Source: GCA-2697345 sp049602715
Lineage (GTDB): Bacteria; Pseudomonadota; Alphaproteobacteria; Rhodobacterales; Rhodobacteraceae
NCBI GenBank assembly: GCA_049602715.1
Contig: JBMYRX010000003.1
Coordinates: 1-64,000 of the forward strand
Length of the DNA stretch: 64,000 bases
Direction: 5' to 3'
A program made the translations under genes and the position numbers. Each line of letters starts with the position of its first letter. Positions within the stretch are counted from its first letter, which is position 1. The notes beneath the pieces were generated by a model. That model saw only the letters and a list, made by a program, of their open reading frames with translations, was not told where the DNA came from and ran no database searches. Of this stretch, positions 26,024 to 35,957 are shown piece by piece.

Positions 26024-28036
26024 ATGCTTTCAACCGCAATACTTCCAATCGGCCTCGGTGCGCTTGGTATGATAGCTGCATTACTAACTTATATGAAAAT
26101 TCTTCAAAGCTCAGGTGGCGAAGGACGTGTAAAGGAGATAGCAGACGAAATTCACCTTGGAGCGATGGTGTTCATGGCCGCCGAATATAAACGTCTTGCG
26201 ATTTTCTGCCTGGTTTGTATCGTTGCTCTCTATTTTAGCTTGGGGTCAGGAACAGCAATCGCTTTTTTCCTTGGAGCAGCTTGTTCTGGTGTGGCTGGAT
26301 ATATTGGGATGTACACCGCAACACGTGCGAATGTTCGAACCGCTGTCGCTGCAAATACTAGCGGTGCATCAGCGGCCTTAAATATCGCCTTCTCTGGAGG
26401 ATCGATAATGGGCTTAACTGTAGCCTCTGTCGGACTTCTAGGGGTTGGAATTTTGTACCACTACATGGCTGGGAGTATGGAAACCATTCACTCAATTGAG
26501 GGTTTCGCAATGGGAGCGTCATCAGTAGCGCTATTTAGTCGTGTCGGGGGTGGAATTTTTACCAAAAGTGCTGATGTTGGTGCCGATTTAGTAGGGAAAG
26601 TAGAAGCTGGAATTCCAGAGGATGACCCTCGGAACCCAGCCGTAATTGCAGATAATGTAGGGGATAATGTTGGTGATGTAGCAGGCATGGGTTCCGATAT
26701 CTTTGAGAGCTATTGCGGCTCCATGATAGCATCTATCGCTTTAGCAGCATCAATGTCGTTGACAAATGTAGATAGTCTAGGTGGCGATCGAAGCGCCCTT
26801 CAATTCATGCCATTGGCCCTTGCTTCTTTAGGACTTATTTGTTCTCTTGCAGGGATTCTTTCCGTTCGATTATTTTCAAGTAAGAGCCCTGATGTGGCTC
26901 TTAGGTTTGGAACTATTGGGTCAGCTATCTTATTTATCGTTTTAGCCTACTTCATGGTAACAAATGCTGGTGTGTCAGCAGGGGTGTGGATGGCCGTTCT
27001 TGTCGGATCCGTTGGAGGTATTATCGTAGGACTTATCACTGAGTACTACACCGGAGGTCCTCCTGTTAGAAAGATTGCAAAGGATGGAGAAACTGGTCCT
27101 GCAACTGTTATGATTTCAGGTTTAGCAGTAGGGATGGAATCAGTAGCCCTCCCAGTGCTAACTATTGCGGCGATAATATTTTTTGCCAACCTATCCGCCG
27201 GCCTTTACGGCGTAGGAATGGCAGCAGTAGGTATGTTAAGCACCGTTGGGATTACTATGGCTATAGATGCTTATGGCCCAGTAGCCGATAATGCTGGTGG
27301 AATAGCTGAAATGGCTGAAATGGGAGAAGAAACCCGAGAGATCACTGATGGTCTTGATGAGGTTGGCAATACAACTGCAGCAATTGGAAAAGGTTTTGCA
27401 ATCTCAGCAGCAGCACTAGCAGCTCTGGCACTTATTAGTGCTTACATAGAAAAAATATCTATGCAGGATGATAGTTTTGTTTTGGCAATAAATGATCCTC
27501 TAGTTCTCTGTGGAATGTTCATCGGTGGTATATTTCCATTCGTAGTGAGTTCTATGACAATGAAAGCCGTGGGAGATGCAGCTTTCGATATGATAGAAGA
27601 AGTACGTCGTCAATTTAGAGAAATTCCTGGCCTGTTAGAAGGTACAGCTAAACCAGATACGGCCAGTTGTGTAGATATAGCCACCAGAGCAGCGTTGCGG
27701 AAAATGATAGTTCCCGGAGCACTAGCCGTTCTTGCCCCCGTGATAATTGGGTTTGGACTAGGGCCTAAAGCACTAGGCGGAATGCTTGGGGGTGCGCTTA
27801 TATGTTGTGTAATGATGGCTCTGATGATGGCGAACGCTGGCGGGGCTTGGGATAATGCTAAAAAATATGTGGAAAAAGGTAACCTTGGAGGTAAGGGTTC
27901 TGATGTTCATAAAGCTGCAGTAGTTGGTGATACTGTGGGCGATCCCATGAAAGACACTTCTGGACCCGCTATGAATATTCTAATCAACGTAATGGCAATT
28001 GTTAGTCTGGTTATAGCACCCCTATTAATTGGGTAG
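26024..28036 (+). CDS. hppA: Membrane-bound ion-translocating pyrophosphatase, K+-dependent type
   Basis: A 670-residue integral membrane PPase with about 16 helices that couples PPi hydrolysis to cation pumping. Catalytic motifs include D-V-G-A-D-L-V-G-K-V-E, D-N-V-G-D-N-V-G-D-V-A-G and the C-terminal G-D-T-V-G-D-P-M-K-D-T-S-G-P. The segment G-N-T-T-A-A-I-G-K-G (residues 448-457) has Ala452 and Gly455, the pair known for K+-dependent enzymes, while K+-independent H+ pumps have Lys and Thr there. So this enzyme probably needs K+, and could move H+, Na+ or both. It is monocistronic with its own terminator. Confidence 0.95.
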   Translation: MLSTAILPIGLGALGMIAALLTYMKILQSSGGEGRVKEIADEIHLGAMVFMAAEYKRLAIFCLVCIVALYFSLGSGTAIAFFLGAACSGVAGYIGMYTATRANVRTAVAANTSGASAALNIAFSGGSIMGLTVASVGLLGVGILYHYMAGSMETIHSIEGFAMGASSVALFSRVGGGIFTKSADVGADLVGKVEAGIPEDDPRNPAVIADNVGDNVGDVAGMGSDIFESYCGSMIASIALAASMSLTNVDSLGGDRSALQFMPLALASLGLICSLAGILSVRLFSSKSPDVALRFGTIGSAILFIVLAYFMVTNAGVSAGVWMAVLVGSVGGIIVGLITEYYTGGPPVRKIAKDGETGPATVMISGLAVGMESVALPVLTIAAIIFFANLSAGLYGVGMAAVGMLSTVGITMAIDAYGPVADNAGGIAEMAEMGEETREITDGLDEVGNTTAAIGKGFAISAAALAALALISAYIEKISMQDDSFVLAINDPLVLCGMFIGGIFPFVVSSMTMKAVGDAAFDMIEEVRRQFREIPGLLEGTAKPDTASCVDIATRAALRKMIVPGALAVLAPVIIGFGLGPKALGGMLGGALICCVMMALMMANAGGAWDNAKKYVEKGNLGGKGSDVHKAAVVGDTVGDPMKDTSGPAMNILINVMAIVSLVIAPLLIG

Positions 28037-28064
28037 AAAAGCAAGATTGATAGTGATACCTCTT

Positions 28065-28095
28065 AAAGTGGTTCATCCGTGTGAGCCACTTTTTT
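28065..28095 (+). terminator. Intrinsic terminator of hppA
   Basis: AAAGTGGTTCA (28065-28075) pairs with TGAGCCACTTT (28082-28092), 11 bp with one G-T pair and a six-base loop, followed directly by a run of six T. It lies 28 bp after the hppA stop. Confidence 0.88.
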
Positions 28096-28134
28096 CATTT
28101 CTTACTGTTAAATTCATTAGAGTAATAAGGCTTA

Positions 28135-29007
28135 ATGACTAAAATAATAGAAAACCTGTCAGAAATCTCTTCAAACTATAATGCTATGTTTGTTGATCTT
28201 TGGGGTTGCCTGCACGACGGGTATAATCCTTTTTTTGAAGCCACCAACGCACTTACGGATTACAGAAAAAAAGGGGGTATAGTAATACTCGTCACAAACG
28301 CTCCTAGACATAGCAAAAGTGTTGAAAGTCAAATTGATAGAATCGGTATAAATTCATCATGTTGGGACGCTATAGCCACCTCTGGAGACTCCGCGCGTTT
28401 CGGTCTATTTTCTGGGCTTGTAGGAAGAAAAATTTATTTTATAGGTCAGCCTCATGACTTAAACTTTTTTGACCCACCATCATATTTAACAAAATATGAC
28501 AAAATTGAACTTGTATCCCTTGATCAAGCGGACGGCATTGTATGCTGTGGTCCATTCAATCCTTCAGTACCACCCGATCAAAATTTAAATGACCTAATTT
28601 CTGGTCAAAAAAGAGGTTTAAAACTACTGTGCGCCAATCCAGATATAGTCGTTGACAGGGGTAACAAAAGAGAGTGGTGTGCTGGAGCTTTAGCAGCTGA
28701 GTATACAAAGCTTGGAGGGAAAAGTTTGTATTTTGGGAAACCTCATAAACCAATTTATGATCTTGCAAGAAAGTGTCTCACTGATTTAGGTCTAACCATT
28801 CCTGATCATAAAATTTTGTGCGTTGGAGACGGGATTTTAACGGATATAACTGGAGCAATTAATAATAAACTAGACTCTCTATTTATTTCTGGAGGCTTGG
28901 CTTCCTCAGAAACAAACACTAAATATCAACCGGATGAAACTATGCTGAAACAGTTCTTAAAAAAAGAGAACTCTAGTCCAGACTGGACTATAGGAAAGCT
29001 TAGATAA
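28135..29007 (+). CDS. HAD superfamily class IIA hydrolase (TIGR01459-like)
   Basis: A 290-residue HAD phosphatase. Motif I is F-V-D-L-W-G-C-L-H-D-G, the variant of the subfamily common in alphaproteobacteria, and the C-terminal motif is C-V-G-D-G-I-L-T-D-I-T-G-A. The large type IIA cap lies between them, including C-C-G-P-F-N. It probably dephosphorylates a small metabolite, but the substrate is unknown. It stands 69 bp before ribF on the same strand, as it does in many relatives. Confidence 0.87.
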   Translation: MTKIIENLSEISSNYNAMFVDLWGCLHDGYNPFFEATNALTDYRKKGGIVILVTNAPRHSKSVESQIDRIGINSSCWDAIATSGDSARFGLFSGLVGRKIYFIGQPHDLNFFDPPSYLTKYDKIELVSLDQADGIVCCGPFNPSVPPDQNLNDLISGQKRGLKLLCANPDIVVDRGNKREWCAGALAAEYTKLGGKSLYFGKPHKPIYDLARKCLTDLGLTIPDHKILCVGDGILTDITGAINNKLDSLFISGGLASSETNTKYQPDETMLKQFLKKENSSPDWTIGKLR

Positions 29008-29076
29008 GTTTAAATGTTACCCTTTTTCATTAATCTGAGGCTTGCACGAGACACTTAACCCGTTTACGCAACTTTT

Positions 29077-30009
29077 ATGAGAATATTAACTGATTATAAT
29101 ATTATGAATAAATGTGATAGAGGGGCCTCTATTGCGGTTGGAAATTTTGACGGGGTCCATTTAGGGCATCAAGCAATTATAAGAAAGGCTGAAAAATTTT
29201 CATCAAATTATCCCCTAGGCATTCTAACTTTCAGTCCTCACCCCCGGGAGTTTTTTAATCCTCAGGGCCCCTCCTTTAGACTAATGAGTGATAAAAGTAG
29301 AAATAATAGACTCAATAAGTTAGGTATTAAGATATTGTATCAAATTAATTTTGATGCGGCCATGGCATCTCTGAGCCCTTATAACTTTGCAGAAAAAGTT
29401 ATTGCAAAAGGTCTTGGCGCAAAAAATATTGTTGTTGGCGCTGATTTCTGCTTTGGAAAAAACAGAGCTGGTGATGTTAATATGTTAACTGAATTTGGCT
29501 ACGAACTTGGTTTTAGCGTCGAAATAGCCCATACAGTAAGTAATAATGATAAAGTTTTATCATCTACCAATATCAGAAATTTACTTTCTAACGGTTTTAC
29601 GAGAGAAGCGGCTAAAATGCTTGGACATTGGCATAGGTTGGATGGAGTAGTAATATCGGGAGACCGAAGAGGTCGAACACTGGGTTATCCTACAGCTAAC
29701 ATATCTCTCGACGGAGTACATAAACCAAGGTTAGGAGTATATTCTGTTTTTATCGATATTCTAACTGGATCAAAACGTGGTTCATATAATGGAGTAACGT
29801 CAATAGGGAAAAAACCGATGTTTGGCGAAAATGCAGTTAATTGTGAAACATATATATTTGATTTCCATGAAGATATATATGGAGAGGAAATATCAGTCGA
29901 CCTCGTTGATTTTATTCGACCGGAAGAGAACTTTTCTTCGGTAGATGAATTAATCTTACAGATGGGTCTTGATTGTGGGAAGGCAAAAAAAAGCCTTAAT
30001 CGAGGATGA
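29077..30009 (+). CDS. ribF: Bifunctional riboflavin kinase / FAD synthetase
   Basis: A 310-residue RibF. The N-terminal adenylyltransferase domain shows V-G-N-F-D-G-V-H-L-G-H and S-S-T-N-I-R (the FMN adenylylation site). The C-terminal kinase domain shows G-R-T-L-G-Y-P-T-A-N-I. It makes FMN and then FAD from riboflavin and ATP. Its TGA stop overlaps the next gene start (ATGA), indicating coupled translation. Confidence 0.95.
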   Translation: MRILTDYNIMNKCDRGASIAVGNFDGVHLGHQAIIRKAEKFSSNYPLGILTFSPHPREFFNPQGPSFRLMSDKSRNNRLNKLGIKILYQINFDAAMASLSPYNFAEKVIAKGLGAKNIVVGADFCFGKNRAGDVNMLTEFGYELGFSVEIAHTVSNNDKVLSSTNIRNLLSNGFTREAAKMLGHWHRLDGVVISGDRRGRTLGYPTANISLDGVHKPRLGVYSVFIDILTGSKRGSYNGVTSIGKKPMFGENAVNCETYIFDFHEDIYGEEISVDLVDFIRPEENFSSVDELILQMGLDCGKAKKSLNRG

Positions 30010-30479
30010 ATGACACTGAAATGAAAAATAAATTAAGGCCAAAATTTTGGGAACAACTTCCAATAGAACAATTAAATAAACAAGAGTGGGAAGCTCTTTG
30101 TGATGGATGCGGAAAATGCTGCTTACATAAACTTGAAGATGAGGAAACTGGTAGTATAGAATACACCAAAATATCATGTCGTCTCCTTGACGATCATTCA
30201 TGTAAATGTGGTCAATATTCGATAAGGAAGAATTTTGTTCCAGATTGTGTGGTGTTGTCCCCAGCGAATATTAAAAAAGTTGCTTATTGGATGCCCGACA
30301 CATGTGCATATCGTCTATTATATGAGAGAAAACCTTTGTTTGACTGGCACCCTTTAATCTCAGGGAGCACAGAATCGATACATGACGCCGGAATCTCTGT
30401 AAGAGGCGTTTGTGTCCCAGAGTTTGAAATACCAGAAGACGAGTGGGAGGATTATATAATTGACGACTTTCGAAGCTGA
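30006..30479 (+). CDS. YcgN-family (UPF0260) cysteine-cluster protein
   Basis: A 157-residue member of the YcgN/UPF0260 family, with the cysteine cluster C-D-G-C-G-K-C-C at about residues 33-40 and further cysteines at C-R-L and C-K-C-G. Such a pattern is typical of proteins that bind zinc or an iron-sulfur cluster, but the function is unknown. The gene overlaps ribF by four bases, so it is expressed with it. Confidence 0.88.
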   Translation: MNDTEMKNKLRPKFWEQLPIEQLNKQEWEALCDGCGKCCLHKLEDEETGSIEYTKISCRLLDDHSCKCGQYSIRKNFVPDCVVLSPANIKKVAYWMPDTCAYRLLYERKPLFDWHPLISGSTESIHDAGISVRGVCVPEFEIPEDEWEDYIIDDFRS

Positions 30480-30660
30480 GAAAGTTTAGTATTAAAAAGA
30501 AATGAGAAAAAAGTTAGTATCAAGTAATAAAAATTGTAATGAAAATGTATCAGTTTTAGTTTTCTAATTTTAAATACTTTTAACCGTACAGTAGCAATGT
30601 TAATTAATAATAACACATTAGTATGAATATTGGAATCACGAGAAGAGAGAGTTTTTCAAA

Positions 30661-31689
30661 ATGAACATCCCAATACATTCAGAACCAAAAATCATAGCTG
30701 GTAACGCGAATCTTGAGTTAGCTAGTAGCATAGCGAAGAGAATGTCTATGCACAGAGGTATGACGACTAAATTAGTAGATGTGCGTGTAGAAAAATTTAC
30801 CGATCAAGAAATTTTTGTAGAAGTTTATGAAAATGTACGTGGAGAGGATATGTTCATTATACAATCCACTTCTAACCCAGCAAACGACAACCTAATGGAG
30901 CTACTTATTATAACAGATGCTCTCAAACGATCTTCAGCCTCAAGAATAACAGCTGTAATACCCTATTTTGGGTATGCTAGGCAAGATCGGCGTACGAAAG
31001 CCCGAACCCCAATCTCGGCCAAACTAGTTTCAAATCTGATTGCCAGAGCGGGTGTTGAAAGAGTTTTAACTATGGACCTTCATGCATCTCAAATTCAGGG
31101 TTTTTTTGACATCCCAGTCGACAATTTGTATGCATCTCCATTATTCTCATTAGATATTAAATATAACTTTAAAAATAAATTAGATAAAGTAATGCTAGTT
31201 TCTCCCGACGTGGGCGGTGTTGCTAGAGCTAGGGAACTTGCACAAAGGTTGGGAGCTCCATTAGCAATTGCGGATAAACGTCGTGAAAAACCAGGTGAAA
31301 TTGCCGAAATGACACTAATCGGTGATGTGACTGGCAAAAGCTGTATTTTAGTAGATGACATATGCGATACAGCTGGAACATTATGTAAAGCAGCGGATCT
31401 ACTCATTAAAGCAGGTGCAACTGAGGTACACGCATATATCACTCATGGAGTATTAAGTGGTAGTGCTGTAAAAAAAATAGAATCTTCTTCTATGAAACAG
31501 TTAATAATTACTGACTCTGTTGGGCCTAGCACTGAAGTTACGAAATCTAACAAGATAAGAGTAATACCCACAGCCCCAATGTTTGCTCAAGCGATATTAA
31601 ATATCTGGGGTGGAACTAGTGTGTCATCGCTTTTCAACGATGATAGCCTAGCCCCAGTGTATGAGGGCATGTATCCTAGTCTTATATAA
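30661..31689 (+). CDS. prs: Ribose-phosphate pyrophosphokinase (PRPP synthetase)
   Basis: A 342-residue enzyme that makes PRPP from ribose 5-phosphate and ATP for nucleotide, His and Trp synthesis. Visible motifs are the flexible-loop region Y-F-G-Y-A-R-Q-D-R and the PRPP-binding motif V-D-D-I-C-D-T-A-G-T. Length is slightly above that of the E. coli enzyme, as usual in alphaproteobacteria. It converges on atpC with only eight bases between them and no clear terminator. Confidence 0.97.
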   Translation: MNIPIHSEPKIIAGNANLELASSIAKRMSMHRGMTTKLVDVRVEKFTDQEIFVEVYENVRGEDMFIIQSTSNPANDNLMELLIITDALKRSSASRITAVIPYFGYARQDRRTKARTPISAKLVSNLIARAGVERVLTMDLHASQIQGFFDIPVDNLYASPLFSLDIKYNFKNKLDKVMLVSPDVGGVARARELAQRLGAPLAIADKRREKPGEIAEMTLIGDVTGKSCILVDDICDTAGTLCKAADLLIKAGATEVHAYITHGVLSGSAVKKIESSSMKQLIITDSVGPSTEVTKSNKIRVIPTAPMFAQAILNIWGGTSVSSLFNDDSLAPVYEGMYPSLI

Positions 31690-31697
31690 GAATTTTA

Positions 31698-32081
31698 CTA
31701 GATTTTTGACAACGCTATCTGTAGGTCGGAACAATATTTTTCTGTAACGTCAGATCCAACTTTTTCATGTCTCACATTCGCTTCCTTAATAAGCTCATCT
31801 GCAATATCACTAGTTAAATCACTTTCCAAATATGCTTTTTCAGCCAACACAGAAGTCGTTTCAGAAGAAACCTCTGCAAATCCTCCCGTTACAAAGTATT
31901 TTACATCTCCACTGGGGGAATTAACACTTACAAATCCAGGCCTAAGAGTAGTAATTATTGGCGCATGATTAATCATTGAAGAAAAATCACCCTCTGCTCC
32001 AGGTATGTTTACCTCTGATACCTCTAAAGACAGCAAACTCTTTTCCGGGGAAACAAGGTCGAATTGAAATAATTTAGCCAT
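31698..32081 (-). CDS. atpC: ATP synthase F1 epsilon subunit
   Basis: A 127-residue epsilon subunit with the N-terminal beta-sandwich (F-Q-F-D-L-V-S-P-E) and a short C-terminal helical part. It belongs to the rotor stalk and moderates ATPase activity. Last gene of the F1 operon, 11 bp after atpD. Homologues in this lineage are similarly short. Confidence 0.95.
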   Translation of the reverse strand: MAKLFQFDLVSPEKSLLSLEVSEVNIPGAEGDFSSMINHAPIITTLRPGFVSVNSPSGDVKYFVTGGFAEVSSETTSVLAEKAYLESDLTSDIADELIKEANVRHEKVGSDVTEKYCSDLQIALSKI

Positions 32082-32092
32082 TATTACTCTTT

Positions 32093-33523
32093 CTAAGTTG
32101 AATCGGCTGCAATTTTCTCTGCCTTCTCGAGGACTTCATCAATTCCACCTACCATGTAAAATGCTGCTTCAGGGAGATGATCATACTCCCCAGCTACTAC
32201 GGCTTTGAAAGACTGAATTGTATCTTCCAGTGGAACTTGTTTTCCGTCGGATCCAGTAAACACTTTAGCAACATCAAAAGGTTGAGACAGAAACCGTTGA
32301 ATTTTTCTTGCTCGAGCAACAGTAAGTTTATCTTCTTCACTGAGTTCATCCATCCCGAGAATAGCAATAATATCCTGTAATGATTTATACCTCTGCAGTA
32401 TACCCTGCACATCCCGAGCAACATTATAATGCTCTTCACCAACGATCGCTGGATCCATTAATCTTGAGTTTGAATCAAGTGGGTCCACAGCCGGATAGAT
32501 ACCAATTTCTGATATCGCCCTAGAAAGCACTGTAGTCGCATCAAGATGCGCAAACGACGTGGCGGGAGCGGGGTCAGTTAAATCATCTGCCGGTACATAT
32601 ACTGCTTGGACTGATGTGATAGAGCCCGCCTTTGTTGAAGTAATTCTTTCTTGCATTGCTCCCATATCAGTTGCCAGAGTAGGCTGATACCCAACAGCCG
32701 ATGGAATACGACCAAGCAAAGCGGAAACTTCAGATCCAGCCTGGGTGAATCTAAAAATATTATCTACAAAAAACAGAACGTCAGTACCAGACTGATCTCG
32801 AAATTGTTCCGCTAGAGTTAATCCAGTTAACGCAACACGCATCCTAGCACCAGGAGGTTCATTCATTTGCCCATAAACTAGGGCAACCTGACTATCTTCC
32901 AAATTATCAGGATTAATCACATTACTTTCTATCATCTCGTGATAGAGATCATTTCCTTCCCTTGTTCGCTCACCAACCCCTGCAAAAACTGAGAAACCAG
33001 AATGAACTTTAGCTATGTTGTTTATGAGTTCCATAATTAAAACAGTTTTTCCTACTCCAGCACCTCCAAAGAGCCCAATCTTTCCTCCCTTGGCATAAGG
33101 AGCTAAAAGGTCGATAACTTTGATCCCAGTCTCAAGTACTACTGATTCCGTAGCTTGCTCAGAAAAAGCTGGAGCTTCCTGATGAATAGATCGAGTTTCA
33201 GTTGCAGCGACTGGTCCTCCTTCATCAACAGGCTCCCCAACAACATTAAGGATCCGCCCCAATGTAGCGTTACCAACAGGAACCATTATTGGCCCACCTG
33301 TGTCAGTAACTTCTTGCCCTCTGACTAGACCCTCTGTTGCGTCCATCGCCACAGCTCTGACCGTATTTTCACCTAAGTGCTGTGCAACCTCTAAGACAAG
33401 CTTTTTCCCATTATTTTCTGCAACTATCGAGTTCAAAATTTCTGGAAGATTTTCATCAAATTGTACGTCTACGACGGCTCCAATTATCTGGGTGATCTTG
33501 CCTATTGACTTAGTTTTTGCCAT
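32093..33523 (-). CDS. atpD: ATP synthase F1 beta subunit
   Basis: A 476-residue catalytic subunit with the P-loop G-G-A-G-V-G-K-T-V-L-I near residue 155 and the catalytic region G-E-R-T-R-E-G-N-D. Together with alpha it forms the hexamer that makes ATP. It lies 17 bp downstream of atpG in atpHAGDC. Confidence 0.99.
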   Translation of the reverse strand: MAKTKSIGKITQIIGAVVDVQFDENLPEILNSIVAENNGKKLVLEVAQHLGENTVRAVAMDATEGLVRGQEVTDTGGPIMVPVGNATLGRILNVVGEPVDEGGPVAATETRSIHQEAPAFSEQATESVVLETGIKVIDLLAPYAKGGKIGLFGGAGVGKTVLIMELINNIAKVHSGFSVFAGVGERTREGNDLYHEMIESNVINPDNLEDSQVALVYGQMNEPPGARMRVALTGLTLAEQFRDQSGTDVLFFVDNIFRFTQAGSEVSALLGRIPSAVGYQPTLATDMGAMQERITSTKAGSITSVQAVYVPADDLTDPAPATSFAHLDATTVLSRAISEIGIYPAVDPLDSNSRLMDPAIVGEEHYNVARDVQGILQRYKSLQDIIAILGMDELSEEDKLTVARARKIQRFLSQPFDVAKVFTGSDGKQVPLEDTIQSFKAVVAGEYDHLPEAAFYMVGGIDEVLEKAEKIAADST

Positions 33524-33540
33524 TTTATTTTCTCCGAGTC

Positions 33541-34404
33541 TTAGAGCGCCTCAGCGCCCGATATTATTTCTATTAATTCATTAGTTATAACTGCTTGCCG
33601 AGATCGATTATATTGGATTATTAATTTATCAATCATCTCTCCAGCATTTCGAGTAGCGTTATCCATAGCCGACATTCTAGCACCCTGCTCAGACGCACCA
33701 TTCTCTAATAAGGCTCGATATATCTGAGCAGTTATAGCCTTAGGTAATAATTCCTCCAAAATTTCTTCCTCGGAAGGTTCATAATCATAAGTTGACGAAA
33801 CCTCCGCATTTTCAAAAGTAGGAGGTATAATTTGTTTAGAGGTTGGGATCTGACTTATAACGCTTTCAAATTTCCCGTAAAATATAGTGGCTATGTCAAA
33901 TTCTTCTTTTTCAAACCTAGCAAGGATATTAGTTGTTATTTTAGCCGCATCGCCATAACTAGCGCTTTTCATCTCTGTCAGATCGACGTGATCAATGAAA
34001 GATTTACCAAAGTCTCTCTTCAAAGAGTCTCTACCTTTCTTTCCAACAGTAACAATTTTTACTACTTGTCCTTGCGATAGTAGTTTATTCGCATGTGTCC
34101 TAGCCAGCTTTGCTATATTAGAGTTGAAACCACCGCACAAACCCCTCTCAGCGGTCATTACAACCAAGAGGTGGTTTTGATTAGACCCTGTTCCACTAAG
34201 AAGTCTTGGTCCTTCACTGGGTCCTACCGACGAAGCTAAACCAGACATAACCAGCTCGAACCGATCAGAATATGATCTACCCGATAGTGCAGCTTCTTGA
34301 GCACGCCTTAACTTAGCAGCTGCAACCATTTGCATTGCTTTGGTGATCTTCCGAGTCGATTTTACAGACTCAATCCTATTTTTTAAATCTTTTAGGCTTG
34401 GCAC
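33541..34404 (-). CDS. atpG: ATP synthase F1 gamma subunit
   Basis: A 287-residue gamma subunit with the conserved N-terminal coiled-coil sequence M-P-S-L-K-D-L-K-N-R-I and the G-L-C-G-G-F-N motif, and the C-terminal helix A-M-D-N-A-T-R-N-A. It is the central rotor shaft of the F1 part. Encoded 14 bp after atpA. Confidence 0.98.
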   Translation of the reverse strand: MPSLKDLKNRIESVKSTRKITKAMQMVAAAKLRRAQEAALSGRSYSDRFELVMSGLASSVGPSEGPRLLSGTGSNQNHLLVVMTAERGLCGGFNSNIAKLARTHANKLLSQGQVVKIVTVGKKGRDSLKRDFGKSFIDHVDLTEMKSASYGDAAKITTNILARFEKEEFDIATIFYGKFESVISQIPTSKQIIPPTFENAEVSSTYDYEPSEEEILEELLPKAITAQIYRALLENGASEQGARMSAMDNATRNAGEMIDKLIIQYNRSRQAVITNELIEIISGAEAL

Positions 34405-34418
34405 TGCCTTTTCTCTCC

Positions 34419-35957
34419 CTAAGCAAAGTCCGAAGAATAAGAGTCTAGCGCTGACCTTATTTTATCTTCCGCTTCCCCTGAAATCTTGGGGTCTTCAGTT
34501 GTAATATAATCTAACAAATCTTGATGTTTACTTCTCATATGAGATAATAAACCAGCCTCAAAACGACCAATATCTTTTATCTCTACTGAGTCTAAATAAC
34601 CCTTTGTACCAGCATAAATTACACATACAATTTCTGCATTCGACAAGGGTGAGTATTGAGGCTGTTTCATCAATTCCGTCAAGCGCGCACCCCTGTTCAA
34701 AAGCTGTTGCGTAGCTTCATCTAAGTCTGATCCAAATTGAGCGAAAGCAGCCATTTCTCTATATTGTGCTAACTCCAGTTTAACGGGACCAGCTACAGAT
34801 TTCATTGAATTTGTTTGGGCAGAAGAGCCAACCCGAGAAACAGATAAACCTGTATTCACCGCCGGTCTAATACCTTGATAAAATAATTCAGTTTCAAGGA
34901 AGATCTGCCCATCTGTTATTGATATAACATTAGTCGGTATAAATGCCGAAACATCACCACCTTGTGTCTCTATTATCGGTAGGGCTGTTAATGATCCTGA
35001 TCCATTATCTTCATTAAGTTTTGACGATCTCTCCAAAAGCCTTGAGTGGAGATAAAACACATCTCCAGGGTAAGCTTCTCGCCCTGGTGGTCTTCTAAGC
35101 AGCAACGACATTTGTCTATAGGAAACGGCCTGTTTAGATAAATCATCATAAATGATAAGGGCGTGTCTACCGTTATCTCTAAAATGCTCTGCCATAGCTG
35201 TGGCAGAGTAAGGTGCTAAAAACTGCATGGGTGCTGGGTCGGAAGCAGTTGCTGCAACGACAATCGAGTATTCAATCGCCCCAGTCTCCTCAAGCTTTTT
35301 AACTAACTGAGCAACAGTGGATCGTTTTTGTCCAATTGCGACGTAGATGCAATAAAGTTTTTTATTTTCGTCACCTTTAGCAGCATCATTATATGTTTTT
35401 TGATTTAAAATCGCATCTAGTGCTACGGCTGTTTTTCCTGTCTGTCTATCACCAATGATTAACTCTCTTTGACCACGGCCAATTGGAATCATAGCATCAA
35501 CTGATTTCAATCCTGTCGCCATAGGCTCATGAACAGACTTTCTAGGAATAATACCTGGGGCCTTACTGTCCGCTACCTTCCGATTCTTTGTCTTAAGAGG
35601 TCCTTTCCCATCAATTGGATTTCCTAACCCATCGACAACTCGGCCTAGTAATTCATCTCCTGCAGGTACATCAACGATCGAATTAGTACGTTTGACAATA
35701 TCACCTTCTTTGATATCACGGTCCGAACCGAATATAACGACCCCTACATTATCCATCTCTAGATTTAACGCCATACCTTTTATCCCGCCGGGAAACTCTA
35801 CCATTTCACCAGCTTGAACTTTATCTAAACCATATACTCTTGCAATTCCGTCTCCTACCGAGAGCACTCTGCCAACTTCATCAACGCCAGTTTCCTGACC
35901 AAAATTTTCAATTTGCTCTTTTAGTATTGATGATATTTCTGCTGCTTGGATAGCCAT
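34419..35957 (-). CDS. atpA: ATP synthase F1 alpha subunit
   Basis: A 512-residue nucleotide-binding subunit with P-loop G-D-R-Q-T-G-K-T-A at about residues 169-177. It alternates with beta in the F1 hexamer. Its start shares one base with the atpH stop (TAATG), so the two are translationally coupled. Confidence 0.99.
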   Translation of the reverse strand: MAIQAAEISSILKEQIENFGQETGVDEVGRVLSVGDGIARVYGLDKVQAGEMVEFPGGIKGMALNLEMDNVGVVIFGSDRDIKEGDIVKRTNSIVDVPAGDELLGRVVDGLGNPIDGKGPLKTKNRKVADSKAPGIIPRKSVHEPMATGLKSVDAMIPIGRGQRELIIGDRQTGKTAVALDAILNQKTYNDAAKGDENKKLYCIYVAIGQKRSTVAQLVKKLEETGAIEYSIVVAATASDPAPMQFLAPYSATAMAEHFRDNGRHALIIYDDLSKQAVSYRQMSLLLRRPPGREAYPGDVFYLHSRLLERSSKLNEDNGSGSLTALPIIETQGGDVSAFIPTNVISITDGQIFLETELFYQGIRPAVNTGLSVSRVGSSAQTNSMKSVAGPVKLELAQYREMAAFAQFGSDLDEATQQLLNRGARLTELMKQPQYSPLSNAEIVCVIYAGTKGYLDSVEIKDIGRFEAGLLSHMRSKHQDLLDYITTEDPKISGEAEDKIRSALDSYSSDFA

